From positions 62,001 to 126,000 of the forward strand of contig NZ_JASITB010000004.1 of assembly GCF_030063455.1 (NCBI RefSeq): DNA of 64,000 bases, in the 5' to 3' direction. Origin of the DNA: Cryobacterium sp. PH31-O1. GTDB taxonomy: Bacteria; Actinomycetota; Actinomycetes; Actinomycetales; Microbacteriaceae. Positions 24,850 through 34,050 of this stretch are shown in pieces. Under the pieces are notes generated by a model. That model was not told the origin of the DNA and searched no databases. It saw only the letters and a program-made list of their open reading frames with translations. The stretch's first letter is position 1, and every line of letters begins with the position of its first letter. Both the position numbers and the translations under genes were made by a program.

Positions 24850-25580
24850 GCTCGCACCTCATTCGAACTCGCGGAAAACGGCTTCAGGTTGCCGAGGTAC
24901 GTCATGCCGACCGTCTCGGTCGGCGGCCCCTCATTGACCAGGTTGAGGTAGCGTTCGCGCGTCTCGTCGTCGATCACCGGCAGCGAGAGGCACACCGCCT
25001 CCACGAGGTGGGCGTAGGGGCTCTCAAACTTCTCGAGCGCCGAGCGCAGCACCTCGATGCCATCGCGGTGCGCGGCGAGCAGTTCCTGCGCGATCGGGGA
25101 GTCCGACAGCGCCGAAAACTCCAGCACCATCGGCAGGTAATCGGGCAGTTCGTCGGCGTCAACCTGCCAGCCGGCCGCCCGGTAGGCCTCGACGAATCGC
25201 ACGAGCGCCATACCGCGACGACGGGTATCGCCCGCCGCATAGTAGGTGAGGTACGGGCAGCACTTGCGTTTCAGGTCAAAGGTGGCGGTGAAATGCGTTT
25301 CCAGTTGCTGCTGGCTGCGTGGGTTCACCGCGGCAAAGAAGGCCTCGAAGCTCCGGTGTAAATCACCGGGCAGATCGTGAACGGATTCCTCCACCAGCGC
25401 GAATTGCGCCCGTCGCTGTGGCGTCGGGTAGTCGAGCAGAATGGACGCCGCCATGTGCGCGATCACTCCCTGCTCGGGCGTGAGCGGAACAGCCGCGATG
25501 GCCCGCGGAGCCACCTTCGGTGCTCGAAAACCAAAGTTCATGCGGGCGGCAAGGGCGGGCAAAACCGTGCCGGTTTTCAC
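24846..25580 (-). CDS. narJ: Nitrate reductase molybdenum cofactor assembly chaperone
   Basis: This 244-residue helical chaperone holds apo-NarGH until the cofactor is inserted; it is not part of the final enzyme. The core Y-L-P-M-V-L-E-F near residue 140 and F-D-L-K-R-K-C-C-P-Y-L-T-Y near 95 match the NarJ/TorD family. GTG at 25580 in a GTGA overlap with the narH stop was chosen as the start, giving a short N-terminal extension. Confidence 0.9.
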   Translation of the reverse strand: MKTGTVLPALAARMNFGFRAPKVAPRAIAAVPLTPEQGVIAHMAASILLDYPTPQRRAQFALVEESVHDLPGDLHRSFEAFFAAVNPRSQQQLETHFTATFDLKRKCCPYLTYYAAGDTRRRGMALVRFVEAYRAAGWQVDADELPDYLPMVLEFSALSDSPIAQELLAAHRDGIEVLRSALEKFESPYAHLVEAVCLSLPVIDDETRERYLNLVNEGPPTETVGMTYLGNLKPFSASSNEVRA

Positions 25581-27244
25581 GCGGGGCTCCCGGCATCCGC
25601 TACCGGTGGGAACATGCCCTTCGGAACGCCGCCACCGTTCCAATTGAGCAGATTGACCCGGCCCGGAGTGGTCGGTGCCGTTGCGCTGGAACGGCCGGTC
25701 ATCTCGTTGTAGTTGTCGACCGTGGCGCCGAGCGGCATTCCAACGGTGTTGCCGAAGGGGCCGGAGTGGCCCGCTGCGCCCGGGCCGCCCATGCCGGGGC
25801 CGCCATCGGTGTCGAGCGAGCAACCGAGTTCTTCGAGCTCGCGCGCGGTCTCCACGTGGGCCTTGGGAATAACGTAGCGATCTTCATACTTGGCAATGGC
25901 CAGCAGCCGGTACATGGCCTGGATGCTTTCCCCGGTCATGCCGACCGCGTTTGGAATGCGCTCGTCTGGCTCGTTGCCGAGGTTGATGTCGCGCATGTAG
26001 GCGCGCATCGCGGCGAGCTTGCGCAGCGACAACTCCACCGGAACCACGTCGCCGGCCGAGAACAGCCCGGCGAGGTATTCCACCGGAATGCGCAGCTTGT
26101 CGATAGCGGCGAACAGGGTGCGGGCGTCTTCCCCGTCGCTGCCCGAGTTGCTGACAACGTCGACGACGGGTGAGAGCGGGGGGATGTACCAGACCATGGG
26201 CATGGTGCGGTATTCCGGGTGCAGCGGCAGCGCAATCTCGTACTCGGAGATGAGCTTGTAGATGGGGCTGTTCTGGGCGGCTTCGATCCAGTCATCGGCC
26301 ATACCCTCGGCCTTGGCTGCGGCGATGACCTCGGGGTCGAACGGGTCGAGAAAGCAGGCACGCTGGGCGTCAAGCAGGTCCTGATCGTTTTCAATCGAGG
26401 CTGCGGCGAGTACGGCATCGGCGTCGTACAGCATGAGGCCAAGGTAACGCAGGCGCCCCACGCAGGTTTCGGAGCAGATGGTGGGCTTGCCCTGCTCGAT
26501 CAACGGGTAGCAGAGCGTGCACTTCTCGGCTTTGCCCGTTTTGTGGTTGAAGTACACCTTCTTATAGGGGCAGGCGGAGACGCACATGCGCCAGCCGCGG
26601 CATCCGTCTTCGTCAACGAGCACGATGCCGTCTTCTTCGCGCTTGTACATGGCTCCGGAGGGGCAGGCGGCAACGCAGGCGGGGTTCAGGCAGTGCTCGC
26701 AGATGCGCGGCAGGTAAAACATGAAGGTCTCTTCGAACTCCATCTTCACGTGCTCGCTCATGGTCGCGAGAATCGGGTCCTGCGCTGCGGTCTCCTGCGA
26801 GCCGCCGAGATTGTCATCCCAGTTGCCCGACCACTTGATGTCCATGTTCTCGCCGGTCAGCAGCGACTTCGGGCGAGCGACCGGGCTTTGCGTACCGGCC
26901 GGTGCCGTGGTGAGCATGTCGTAGTCGTAGGTCCACGGCTCGTAGTAGTCGTCGATCTGCGGCAGGTTGGGATTGTTGAAGATCTGCGAGAGCTTTTTCA
27001 GGCGCCCGCCGGCCTTCAGCTGCAGCCGGCCGCGCTTATTGCGCACCCAACCGCCCTTCCACTTCTCCTGGTTCTCATATTCGCGCGGGTAGCCGATACC
27101 GGGCCGGGTCTCCACGTTGTTGAACCAGGCGTATTCCACGCCGGTGCGGTTGGTCCACACCTGCTTGCAGGTAACCGAGCAGGTGTGACATCCGATGCAC
27201 TTGTCGAGATTCATGATCATCGACATCTGGGCCATGACACGCAT
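25577..27244 (-). CDS. narH: Respiratory nitrate reductase beta subunit
   Basis: The 555-residue iron-sulfur subunit has four cysteine groups. C-I-G-C-H-T-C lies near residue 17; C-E-H-C-L-N-P-A-C-V-A-A-C near 190; C-R-G-W-R-M-C, where Trp replaces one Cys as in the [3Fe-4S] site of NarH, near 222; and C-T-L-C plus later Cys near 250. It relays electrons from NarI haems to NarG. The Gly/Pro-rich C-terminus is slightly extended. It overlaps narG by one base. Confidence 0.95.
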   Translation of the reverse strand: MRVMAQMSMIMNLDKCIGCHTCSVTCKQVWTNRTGVEYAWFNNVETRPGIGYPREYENQEKWKGGWVRNKRGRLQLKAGGRLKKLSQIFNNPNLPQIDDYYEPWTYDYDMLTTAPAGTQSPVARPKSLLTGENMDIKWSGNWDDNLGGSQETAAQDPILATMSEHVKMEFEETFMFYLPRICEHCLNPACVAACPSGAMYKREEDGIVLVDEDGCRGWRMCVSACPYKKVYFNHKTGKAEKCTLCYPLIEQGKPTICSETCVGRLRYLGLMLYDADAVLAAASIENDQDLLDAQRACFLDPFDPEVIAAAKAEGMADDWIEAAQNSPIYKLISEYEIALPLHPEYRTMPMVWYIPPLSPVVDVVSNSGSDGEDARTLFAAIDKLRIPVEYLAGLFSAGDVVPVELSLRKLAAMRAYMRDINLGNEPDERIPNAVGMTGESIQAMYRLLAIAKYEDRYVIPKAHVETARELEELGCSLDTDGGPGMGGPGAAGHSGPFGNTVGMPLGATVDNYNEMTGRSSATAPTTPGRVNLLNWNGGGVPKGMFPPVADAGSPA

Positions 27245-30200
27245 TAGTAGTCCACTTTCTGGCTGCGACGACGAATCACGGTGACCTCGTCGCGTTGGTT
27301 CCCGGTCGGGCCGAGGTAGTTGAAGGCGAAGGACAGCTGGGCGTAGCCGCCGATCAGGTGAGACGGTTTCAAGAGGATGCGGGTGAGCGAGTTGTTGGTG
27401 CCGCCACGCATGCCGCTGGTTTCAGCGACCGGCACGTTGATGGTGCGGTCCTTAGCGTGATACATGTACACCGTGCCCTCCGGCATGCGGTGCGACACGA
27501 TGGCCCGCGCCACGACGACGCCGTTGCGGTTGTACGACTCGATCCACTCGTTGTCGCGCACCCCGATCTTGTCGGCGTCCTGCGGGCTCATCCAGATGGT
27601 CGGCCCGCCGCGGGAGAGCGAGAGCATGAGCAGGTTGTCCTGGTACTCGGAGTGGATCGACCATTTCGAGTGCGGGGTGAGGTAGCGCACCGCTACCTCG
27701 GCGTGACCCTCAGAGCCGGGCGCTCCGGTGGAGGTCGTCGCGCCGACGATCGAGTCGTCGAACAGGCGGTGCATGTCAAGCGGCGGCCGAAAGATGGGCA
27801 GTTGCTCGCCGAGCTCGATCATCCAGTCGTGGTCGAGGTAGAAGTGCTGGCGACCGGTGAGGGTGTGCCAGGGCTTCAGATGCTCAACGTTGATGGTGAA
27901 GGCGCTGTAACGCCGACCGCCATGCTCTGAGCCCGACCATTCCGGGGAGGTGAGCACCGGAACCGGCGCGCCCTGCACATCCGGGTAGGAGAAGCGGCGG
28001 CCCTCATTGTCGCTGGCCAGCTGGGCGAGCTTGACGCCGGTGCGTTCCTCGAGCTGCCGAAAACCCTGGGTGCCGAGGCGTCCGTTGGTGGTACCCGACA
28101 GGGCGAGCACCATCTCGCAGGCGTGAATGGCCGTTGACAGCCGGGGCCGACCGGCAGCCGGGCCGCTTTGCACCAGGCCGTTCTTCTTGCCGAGGTAGTC
28201 AACCTCAACGTCGGGGTTGAATTTCACCCCCTTGGTGACCATGCCGAGCTTTTCGGTGAGCGGCCCGAGCGCACCGAGTTGTGCGGCGAAGGCCGGGTAG
28301 TCGCGTTCCACCACCACCAGCTTGGGCATCGTCACCCCGGGAATGAGCGGCTGGTCATTGCGCACGGTGCCGTGTGGGGTCGCCATGGCGTCGGGGGTGT
28401 CGTGTGAAAGCGGCGCGGCGACGAGGTCTTTGCGCACCCCGAGGTGCTTCACCGACATCTCCGAGATCTTCGCGGCGAGCACGTGAAAGATATCGAAGTC
28501 GGTCTTGGCCTGCCACGGCGGGGCGATCGCCGGATTGAAGGAGTGAATGAACGGATGCATATCCGTCGTCGACAGATCGTTTTTCTCATACCAGGTGGCC
28601 GGCGGCAACACGACATCGCTGTAAATCGTGGTGCTCGTCATGCGGAAGTCGCTCGTGACGAGCAGGTCGAGCTTGCCTTCCGGGGCGCTCTCGTGCCATT
28701 TCATGGTCGTCGGGCGGCGAGCCGGCATCGATTCGACGGCGCGCACGGCGGACGGCGCCCCGAGCAGGTGCTTGAGAAAATATTCGTTGCCCTTGCCCGA
28801 GGAACCGAGCACGTTTGCCCGCCACACCACGAGCACCCGCGGAAAGTTCTCTGGCGCGTCGGGGTCCTCACAGGAGAACTCGAGCGAGCCGTCCTTTAGG
28901 GAATCGACGACATATTCGGCGGGCTCCTGGCCCGCGGTGGCGGCATCGTCGACGAGGTCGAGGGAGTTGCGGTTGAAGGTCGGGTAGCTCGGCATCCAGC
29001 CACGCTTAGCCGATTCGACCAGGCAGTCGGCGGTGGTGCGGCCGGCAAAGGTGCCGACGCCGAGTGGGCTCGCGAGGGTATCGGCGCTCAGTCCGTCGTA
29101 GCGCCACTGGTCGGTGGCGAGGTAGAAGAAACCGGTGCCAATCATCTGGCGCGGCGGACGCACCCAGTCCAGGCCGAAGGCGTACTGGCCGTAACCGGTG
29201 AGCGGGCGTACCTTTTCCTGGCCCACATAGTGGGCCCAGCCGCCGCCGTTGACGCCCTGGCAGCCGGTCATGGTGGTCAGGGCGAGAAAGGCGCGGTAGA
29301 TGGTGTCGGAGTGGAACCAGTGGTTGGTTCCGGCGCCCATCAGAATCATGGAGCGCCCCTCGGAGTCCTCCGCGTTCTGCGCGAACTCCCGGCCGATGCG
29401 CGCGGCGGCCTGCCACGGCACCGAGGTGATTTCCTCCTGCCAGGCCGGGGTGCCCGGGGTTGAGGCGTCATCGTAGCCGGTGGGCCAAACGCCTGGTAGA
29501 CCCGGACGGCCGACGCCGTACTGGGCGAGCAGCAAGTCGAACACGGTGGTCACGAGCACACCGGCGACGAGGCGCACCGGCACGCCGCGGCGCACGATGC
29601 CGGCCGCTCCGGCATGCTGCTCTCCGGCGCTATCGTGGCTCGCATCCGGGGTCACGTCGAAGCGGGGCAGGTCGATCGCAACGGTGGCACCGTCGTAGTC
29701 GGGGGCATCCGCTATGGAGAGCAGCGGGTCGCGGCCCTCCAGGTCGAGGTTCCACTTGCCCTTGTCGGCCTCGCTGAACCGGTGGCCAATCGACCCGTTC
29801 GGCACGAACGGTTCGGCGTTCTCGTCGAGCATGACCGTCTTAAACGCCGCACTCGAAACGGATGCGTCGGTGCCGGGCAGCGCGTCGGCCGTCAGAAATT
29901 TGCCGGGAACCCAGGCGTCTTGCCGCGGGGTGAGCGCAATCAGGTAGGCCGAGTCGCTGAACTTCTTCAGGTATTCGACGAAGCGCGGGGTGCGGCGGTC
30001 AACCAGAAATTCTTTCAGAATGACGTGGCCCATCGCGAGCGCGAGGGCGCCGTCGGTGCCGGGGTGCACGGCGAGCCACTCGTCGGCGAACTTGGAGTTG
30101 TCAGCGTAGTCGGGTGAGACGGTGATGACCTTCTGGCCGCGATAGCGGGCCTCGACCATGAAATGGGCGTCGGGGGTGCGGGTGACGGGAACGTTGCTGC

Positions 30201-31026
30201 CCCACATGATGAGGTAGCTGGAGTTCCACCAGTCGGCCGATTCGGGCACGTCGGTTTGGTCGCCGAACACCTGCGGGCTGGCGACCGGCAGGTCGGCGTA
30301 CCAGTCGTAGAACGAGAGCATGGTACCGCCGAGCAGCGAGATGAATCGGTTGCCGACACCCTGCGACACGATCGACATGGCCGGAATCGGGCTGAAGCCA
30401 ACGACCCGGTCTGGACCGAACTTCTTGATGGTGTGCACGTGGGCGGCGGCGACGATCTCGGCGGCTTCGTCCCAGCTGGCGCGCACCAGGCCACCCTGGC
30501 CGCGGGCGCTTTTGTACTGGCGGGCAGTTTCAGGGTTGCCGGTGATCTCAGCCCACGCGTCGACCGGGTCGCCCAGGCGGGCCTTCGCTTCGCGGTAGAG
30601 GTTCAGCAGCACGCCGCGCACGTAGGGGTAACGCACCCGGGTGGGCGAGTAGGTGTACCAGCTGAAGGCGGCGCCACGGGGGCAGCCGCGCGGCTCATAT
30701 TCCGGGCTGTCCGGGCCGACACTGGGGTAGTCGGTCTGCTGGGTTTCCCAGGTGATGATGCCGTCCTTGACGTACACCTTCCAGGAGCAGCTGCCGGTGC
30801 AGTTCACGCCGTGGGTGCTGCGCACCTCTTTGTCGTGGGTCCAGCGGTCGCGGTAGAACGTGTCGGCGCCGCGGCCGCCGTTTTTGAACACGGTGCGCAG
30901 GTCTTCGCTGGTTTCCCCGCGGCGCAGAAAACGGCCGAGCTTGAGCAGGGAGTCAGCCACCGGGCCGTCGGTGCCGGGCTTGCTGGAACCGGCAGAACCG
31001 GTCGTTGTGCTTGTTCGCGTTTTCAC
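27244..31026 (-). CDS. narG: Respiratory nitrate reductase alpha subunit
   Basis: The 1260-residue molybdenum bis-MGD catalytic subunit. T-H-G-V-N-C-T-G-S-C-S-W near residue 75 holds the His and three-Cys ligands of the FS0 cluster, and V-P-E-S-A-D-W near 250 the Asp that binds molybdenum. There is no Tat signal, so the active site faces the cytoplasm, as in the NarG class. It starts at GTG after AAGGGG. It heads the narGHJI operon and needs the cofactor made by the genes at 11-20 kb. Confidence 0.96.
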   Translation of the reverse strand: MKTRTSTTTGSAGSSKPGTDGPVADSLLKLGRFLRRGETSEDLRTVFKNGGRGADTFYRDRWTHDKEVRSTHGVNCTGSCSWKVYVKDGIITWETQQTDYPSVGPDSPEYEPRGCPRGAAFSWYTYSPTRVRYPYVRGVLLNLYREAKARLGDPVDAWAEITGNPETARQYKSARGQGGLVRASWDEAAEIVAAAHVHTIKKFGPDRVVGFSPIPAMSIVSQGVGNRFISLLGGTMLSFYDWYADLPVASPQVFGDQTDVPESADWWNSSYLIMWGSNVPVTRTPDAHFMVEARYRGQKVITVSPDYADNSKFADEWLAVHPGTDGALALAMGHVILKEFLVDRRTPRFVEYLKKFSDSAYLIALTPRQDAWVPGKFLTADALPGTDASVSSAAFKTVMLDENAEPFVPNGSIGHRFSEADKGKWNLDLEGRDPLLSIADAPDYDGATVAIDLPRFDVTPDASHDSAGEQHAGAAGIVRRGVPVRLVAGVLVTTVFDLLLAQYGVGRPGLPGVWPTGYDDASTPGTPAWQEEITSVPWQAAARIGREFAQNAEDSEGRSMILMGAGTNHWFHSDTIYRAFLALTTMTGCQGVNGGGWAHYVGQEKVRPLTGYGQYAFGLDWVRPPRQMIGTGFFYLATDQWRYDGLSADTLASPLGVGTFAGRTTADCLVESAKRGWMPSYPTFNRNSLDLVDDAATAGQEPAEYVVDSLKDGSLEFSCEDPDAPENFPRVLVVWRANVLGSSGKGNEYFLKHLLGAPSAVRAVESMPARRPTTMKWHESAPEGKLDLLVTSDFRMTSTTIYSDVVLPPATWYEKNDLSTTDMHPFIHSFNPAIAPPWQAKTDFDIFHVLAAKISEMSVKHLGVRKDLVAAPLSHDTPDAMATPHGTVRNDQPLIPGVTMPKLVVVERDYPAFAAQLGALGPLTEKLGMVTKGVKFNPDVEVDYLGKKNGLVQSGPAAGRPRLSTAIHACEMVLALSGTTNGRLGTQGFRQLEERTGVKLAQLASDNEGRRFSYPDVQGAPVPVLTSPEWSGSEHGGRRYSAFTINVEHLKPWHTLTGRQHFYLDHDWMIELGEQLPIFRPPLDMHRLFDDSIVGATTSTGAPGSEGHAEVAVRYLTPHSKWSIHSEYQDNLLMLSLSRGGPTIWMSPQDADKIGVRDNEWIESYNRNGVVVARAIVSHRMPEGTVYMYHAKDRTINVPVAETSGMRGGTNNSLTRILLKPSHLIGGYAQLSFAFNYLGPTGNQRDEVTVIRRRSQKVDY

Positions 31027-31118
31027 GGCTGCCCCTTAGTGCCGGGGATGCCGAAGCGGCACTCACCCTCAGAATGAGCTTTGCCCCTGCGCGACACGGC
31101 TACAACCGCAAAAGACCG

Positions 31119-31805
31119 TTAATAATGTTTTGTGGGGATGCTCGTGTGATCTGTCGACACGGTGGCGGTCGGTACCGCCGTGGCGATCACGTCGATCACG
31201 CAGCGGTGTGGGGCGTCGATGAGGTTGAGACCGACCGCGCGCAGCGGGCCGTCGGCCTGTTCCAGCACTCCCTGAATGAGCCGATAGTGCACACCGCACA
31301 CCTCAGGGTGGTCTTTGACCATCTCAGAATACGGGCAGTCGTGCAGGTGCAGTTGTTCGCCATTGGACGCAACGCTCGCATCGAAACCGGCCTGGTCGAG
31401 GTGGTCGTCGAGGGCGTCAAGCTGACGCTGCGCCGCAGGGCCGGTGCACCCGGCCAGGGTGGGCTGGCCCGCGGGAAGAAGCGGCAGCATCCGTCGCAGT
31501 TGTTCGGCACGCGCCTGCGCGGCGGCAATTTTGCGGCTGCGAATGGAGCCGAGTTCGGTGCCCGCCCCGCTGGCCGCGCTGTAGAGCATCTTGGGGCGCC
31601 CTTTGCTGTCGCGGGGTTCGGGCGCACAGGTAACGAAGCCATCGTTGATCAGGCGGTCGAGGTGTTCGCGCGCGGTATTGTGGTGCAGCCCGGCGGCCTC
31701 GGCCAGGTCGTTCACCGTCATCGTTCCGCGGCTCTGCAGCTGGTAGAGCAGGTTCATTCGGCTCAGGCTGGCGAGCGTTTTGTAGCTGGGGGGTTGGGCG
31801 GCCAT
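31119..31805 (-). CDS. SufR/ArnR-like winged-helix regulator with putative Fe-S cysteines
   Basis: A 228-residue protein with an N-terminal ArsR-type winged helix (about 10-70: T-V-N-D-L-A-E-A-A-G-L, H-H-N-T-A-R-E-H-L-D-R-L). A C-terminal sensor half carries C-T-G near 120 and C-P-Y-S-E-M-V-K-D-H-P-E-V-C near 155-168. This Cys pattern is that of SufR-type repressors, which bind a [4Fe-4S] cluster. In Corynebacterium, ArnR of comparable type represses narKGHJI aerobically, so the same job is likely here. It sits 92 bases upstream of narG, reading the same way. Confidence 0.75.
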   Translation of the reverse strand: MAAQPPSYKTLASLSRMNLLYQLQSRGTMTVNDLAEAAGLHHNTAREHLDRLINDGFVTCAPEPRDSKGRPKMLYSAASGAGTELGSIRSRKIAAAQARAEQLRRMLPLLPAGQPTLAGCTGPAAQRQLDALDDHLDQAGFDASVASNGEQLHLHDCPYSEMVKDHPEVCGVHYRLIQGVLEQADGPLRAVGLNLIDAPHRCVIDVIATAVPTATVSTDHTSIPTKHY

Positions 31806-31810
31806 GTTTC

Positions 31811-31870
31811 ATTATCTCTTCTGACAGACGCAGAAACCGATCTGGCCAATTTTTTACACATCTGTTCAGA
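31811..31870. promoter_or_regulatory. Operator cluster and -10 box of the SufR/ArnR-like gene
   Basis: On the minus strand GATAAT (31811-31816) lies 5 bases before the ATG. Behind it are repeated TCTG/CAGA half-sites: TCTGACAGA at 31820-31828, CAGA at 31831-31834, TCTG at 31841-31844 and TCTGTTCAGA at 31861-31870. The array sits between the regulator and the divergent dehydrogenase operon and could control both. Confidence 0.5.
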
Positions 31871-31945
31871 TTCGCATTTGAGAGGAAACCTGTGCGATCA
31901 AAGGAATAGGGTTGTTAGACGAAGTCAGCAGGAAAGTGGGAAAGA

Positions 31946-33019
31946 ATGGCAGCCAAAGCCCGCACACGGCCCAAGCAAGTTGAGGCGCCGGGCGGTGAAC
32001 CCGCCGACACCCTGCGTGAGTATTACGAACGGATGTCGCTGGTGCGGGCCTTCGAGCTGCGCTCCAGCGAGATGTATGCCCGGGCCAAGATCGGTGGCTA
32101 CTGCCACCTGAATCTTGGGGAAGAGGCCACCGTGGTGGGCCTGATGGCCGCCATCGAAACCCGTGACTACCTGTTCACCGGTTACCGCGACCACGGCTAC
32201 GCCCTGCTGCGCGGCCTGTCGCCCGAGCGGGTCATGGCCGAATTGTTCGGCAAGTCCACCGGAATCTCCGGCGGGCGCGGCGGCTCGATGCACCTGTTCG
32301 ACAGCGAATCACGCCTATTCGGCGGGTACGGCATCGTCGGCGGCCAGATTCCGCCGGCCACGGGTGTCGCGCTTGGCCTGACCTACCAGCAGAAGCCCGG
32401 CCCCGATGCCGCGGCCGTCATGTGCCTGCTCGGCGATGGCACCACCAACATTGGTGCATTCCACGAGTCGCTCAACCTGGCCGGCCTGTGGCACCTGCCG
32501 ATTGTCTACGTCATCGTCAACAATGGCCTCGGCATGGGCACAACGGTGGAGAAGGCCGCGGCCGAACCCGACCTCTACAAGCGCGGCGCTTCCTACCGGA
32601 TTCCCGGTGTGCGCGTCGACGGCGACGACGTGCTCGCCGTGCGAGACGCCGCCCGCGAGGCACTTCAACAGGCCCGTGAGTCCCGCCAGCCGGTGCTGCT
32701 CGAGGTTATGTGTTATCGCCTGCGCGGCCACTCGGTCGTCGACCCGGCACGTTACCGCTCGGCCGAAGACACCACCATTGCCCAGGATTCCGACCCGGTC
32801 CCGGCCTTTCGGGCCCAGTTGATAGCCGCCGGCGTACTCAGCGAAACGGATGCCGCCGCCATCGATGCCGACGCCGAAGCGCGCACCACGGCCGCCGTCA
32901 CCTTCGCCGACGAGAGTCCAGAGCCGCACCCCGACGACCTTTTCAAGTACGTATACGCGACATCGGTGGCCAACGCGCCATCCGCTCTGCCAGGAGAACC
33001 CGTAATGGACGCACTGTGA
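31946..33019 (+). CDS. pdhA: 2-oxoacid (pyruvate/acetoin-type) dehydrogenase E1 alpha subunit
   Basis: The 357-residue thiamin-diphosphate subunit. The ThDP/Mg motif begins G-D-G-T-T-N-I-G near residue 168 and ends in V-N-N near 195. G-G-R-G-G-S-M-H near 112 and R-G-H-S near 262 are typical of the alpha2beta2 pyruvate/acetoin class. It is the first gene of a three-gene operon coupled by overlaps. Substrate choice (pyruvate, acetoin or branched-chain) cannot be settled from sequence alone; the sequence looks closest to acetyl-transferring enzymes. Confidence 0.85.
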   Translation: MAAKARTRPKQVEAPGGEPADTLREYYERMSLVRAFELRSSEMYARAKIGGYCHLNLGEEATVVGLMAAIETRDYLFTGYRDHGYALLRGLSPERVMAELFGKSTGISGGRGGSMHLFDSESRLFGGYGIVGGQIPPATGVALGLTYQQKPGPDAAAVMCLLGDGTTNIGAFHESLNLAGLWHLPIVYVIVNNGLGMGTTVEKAAAEPDLYKRGASYRIPGVRVDGDDVLAVRDAAREALQQARESRQPVLLEVMCYRLRGHSVVDPARYRSAEDTTIAQDSDPVPAFRAQLIAAGVLSETDAAAIDADAEARTTAAVTFADESPEPHPDDLFKYVYATSVANAPSALPGEPVMDAL

Positions 33020-34050
33020 GTAACACCGAAGCACCCGACCCCCAGGCCACGCGCATGATCACCTACCGGCAGGCACTCAACGAGACGTTGCGGGCCGAAC
33101 TCAGCCGCGACGACAAGGTCATCCTGATCGGTGAGGAGATCGGCGTCTTCGAGGGCTCCTACAAGATCACCGCCGGCCTGCTCGATGAGTTCGGCCCCGA
33201 ACGCGTGCTCGACGCCCCGATCGCCGAAGAGGGCTTCGTCGGCGCTGCCATCGGCGCCGCCATGATCGACATGCGCCCGGTCGTTGAGATCATGACGATC
33301 AACTTCAGCCTCATTGCGATCGACCAGATCGTGAACCATGCGGCGAAGATGCGGTCCATGTTCGGCGGCCAGGTGTCGGTACCGATGGTTATTCGCATGC
33401 CCGGCGGCGGCGGCCAGCAGCTCGCCGCAACCCACTCGCAGAACCTCGAGGTCTGGTACGCGCACATTCCGGGGCTCAAGGTGCTCGCACCCTCGACCCC
33501 GGCCGACGCGAAAGCACTGCTGGCTGCGGCCATTCGCGACGACGACCCGGTGATCTTTCTGGAAAATCTCTCGCTCTACAGCGCCAAGGGTGAAGTACCA
33601 GACGGCGAGCAGGTCGCCGAGATCGGCAAGGCCGCCGTCGTCAAGACCGGTACCGACCTGACGATCGTCAGTTATTCCCGCGGCACCACCACCGCCCTCG
33701 ACGTCGCCCAGCAGCTTCAGGCCGAGGGCCTCTCCATAGAGGTTGTCGACCTGCGCAGCCTCCGGCCGCTTGACCGCGACACCATCTGCGCCTCCGTTCG
33801 AAAAACCGGCCACGCCGTCATCTTTGAAGACGACTGGCTCAGCTATGGAATCGGTGCCGAGATCTCGGCCACGATCGGCGAGAGCGTCTTCGACTTTCTG
33901 GATGCCCCGGTGCGCCGCGTCGGCGCCGCCGAGGTGCCGCTGCCCTACGCGAAGGCCCTCGAGCTTGCCGCGCTGCCCAATGCAGCCGCGCTTGCCAAGG
34001 TCGTGCGTGAGGTCCTGAACGTTTCACCCCTCCCAGTTGGAGCCCACTAA
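33016..34050 (+). CDS. 2-oxoacid dehydrogenase E1 beta subunit
   Basis: The 344-residue partner of E1 alpha starts at GTG in a GTGA overlap. It shows I-G-E-E-I-G near residue 38, A-P-I-A-E-E-G-F near 67 and the ThDP-contacting P-G-G-G-G-Q-Q near 134. With E1 alpha it decarboxylates the 2-oxoacid and reductively acylates lipoyl-E2. The length is normal for the family. Confidence 0.9.
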   Translation: MSNTEAPDPQATRMITYRQALNETLRAELSRDDKVILIGEEIGVFEGSYKITAGLLDEFGPERVLDAPIAEEGFVGAAIGAAMIDMRPVVEIMTINFSLIAIDQIVNHAAKMRSMFGGQVSVPMVIRMPGGGGQQLAATHSQNLEVWYAHIPGLKVLAPSTPADAKALLAAAIRDDDPVIFLENLSLYSAKGEVPDGEQVAEIGKAAVVKTGTDLTIVSYSRGTTTALDVAQQLQAEGLSIEVVDLRSLRPLDRDTICASVRKTGHAVIFEDDWLSYGIGAEISATIGESVFDFLDAPVRRVGAAEVPLPYAKALELAALPNAAALAKVVREVLNVSPLPVGAH

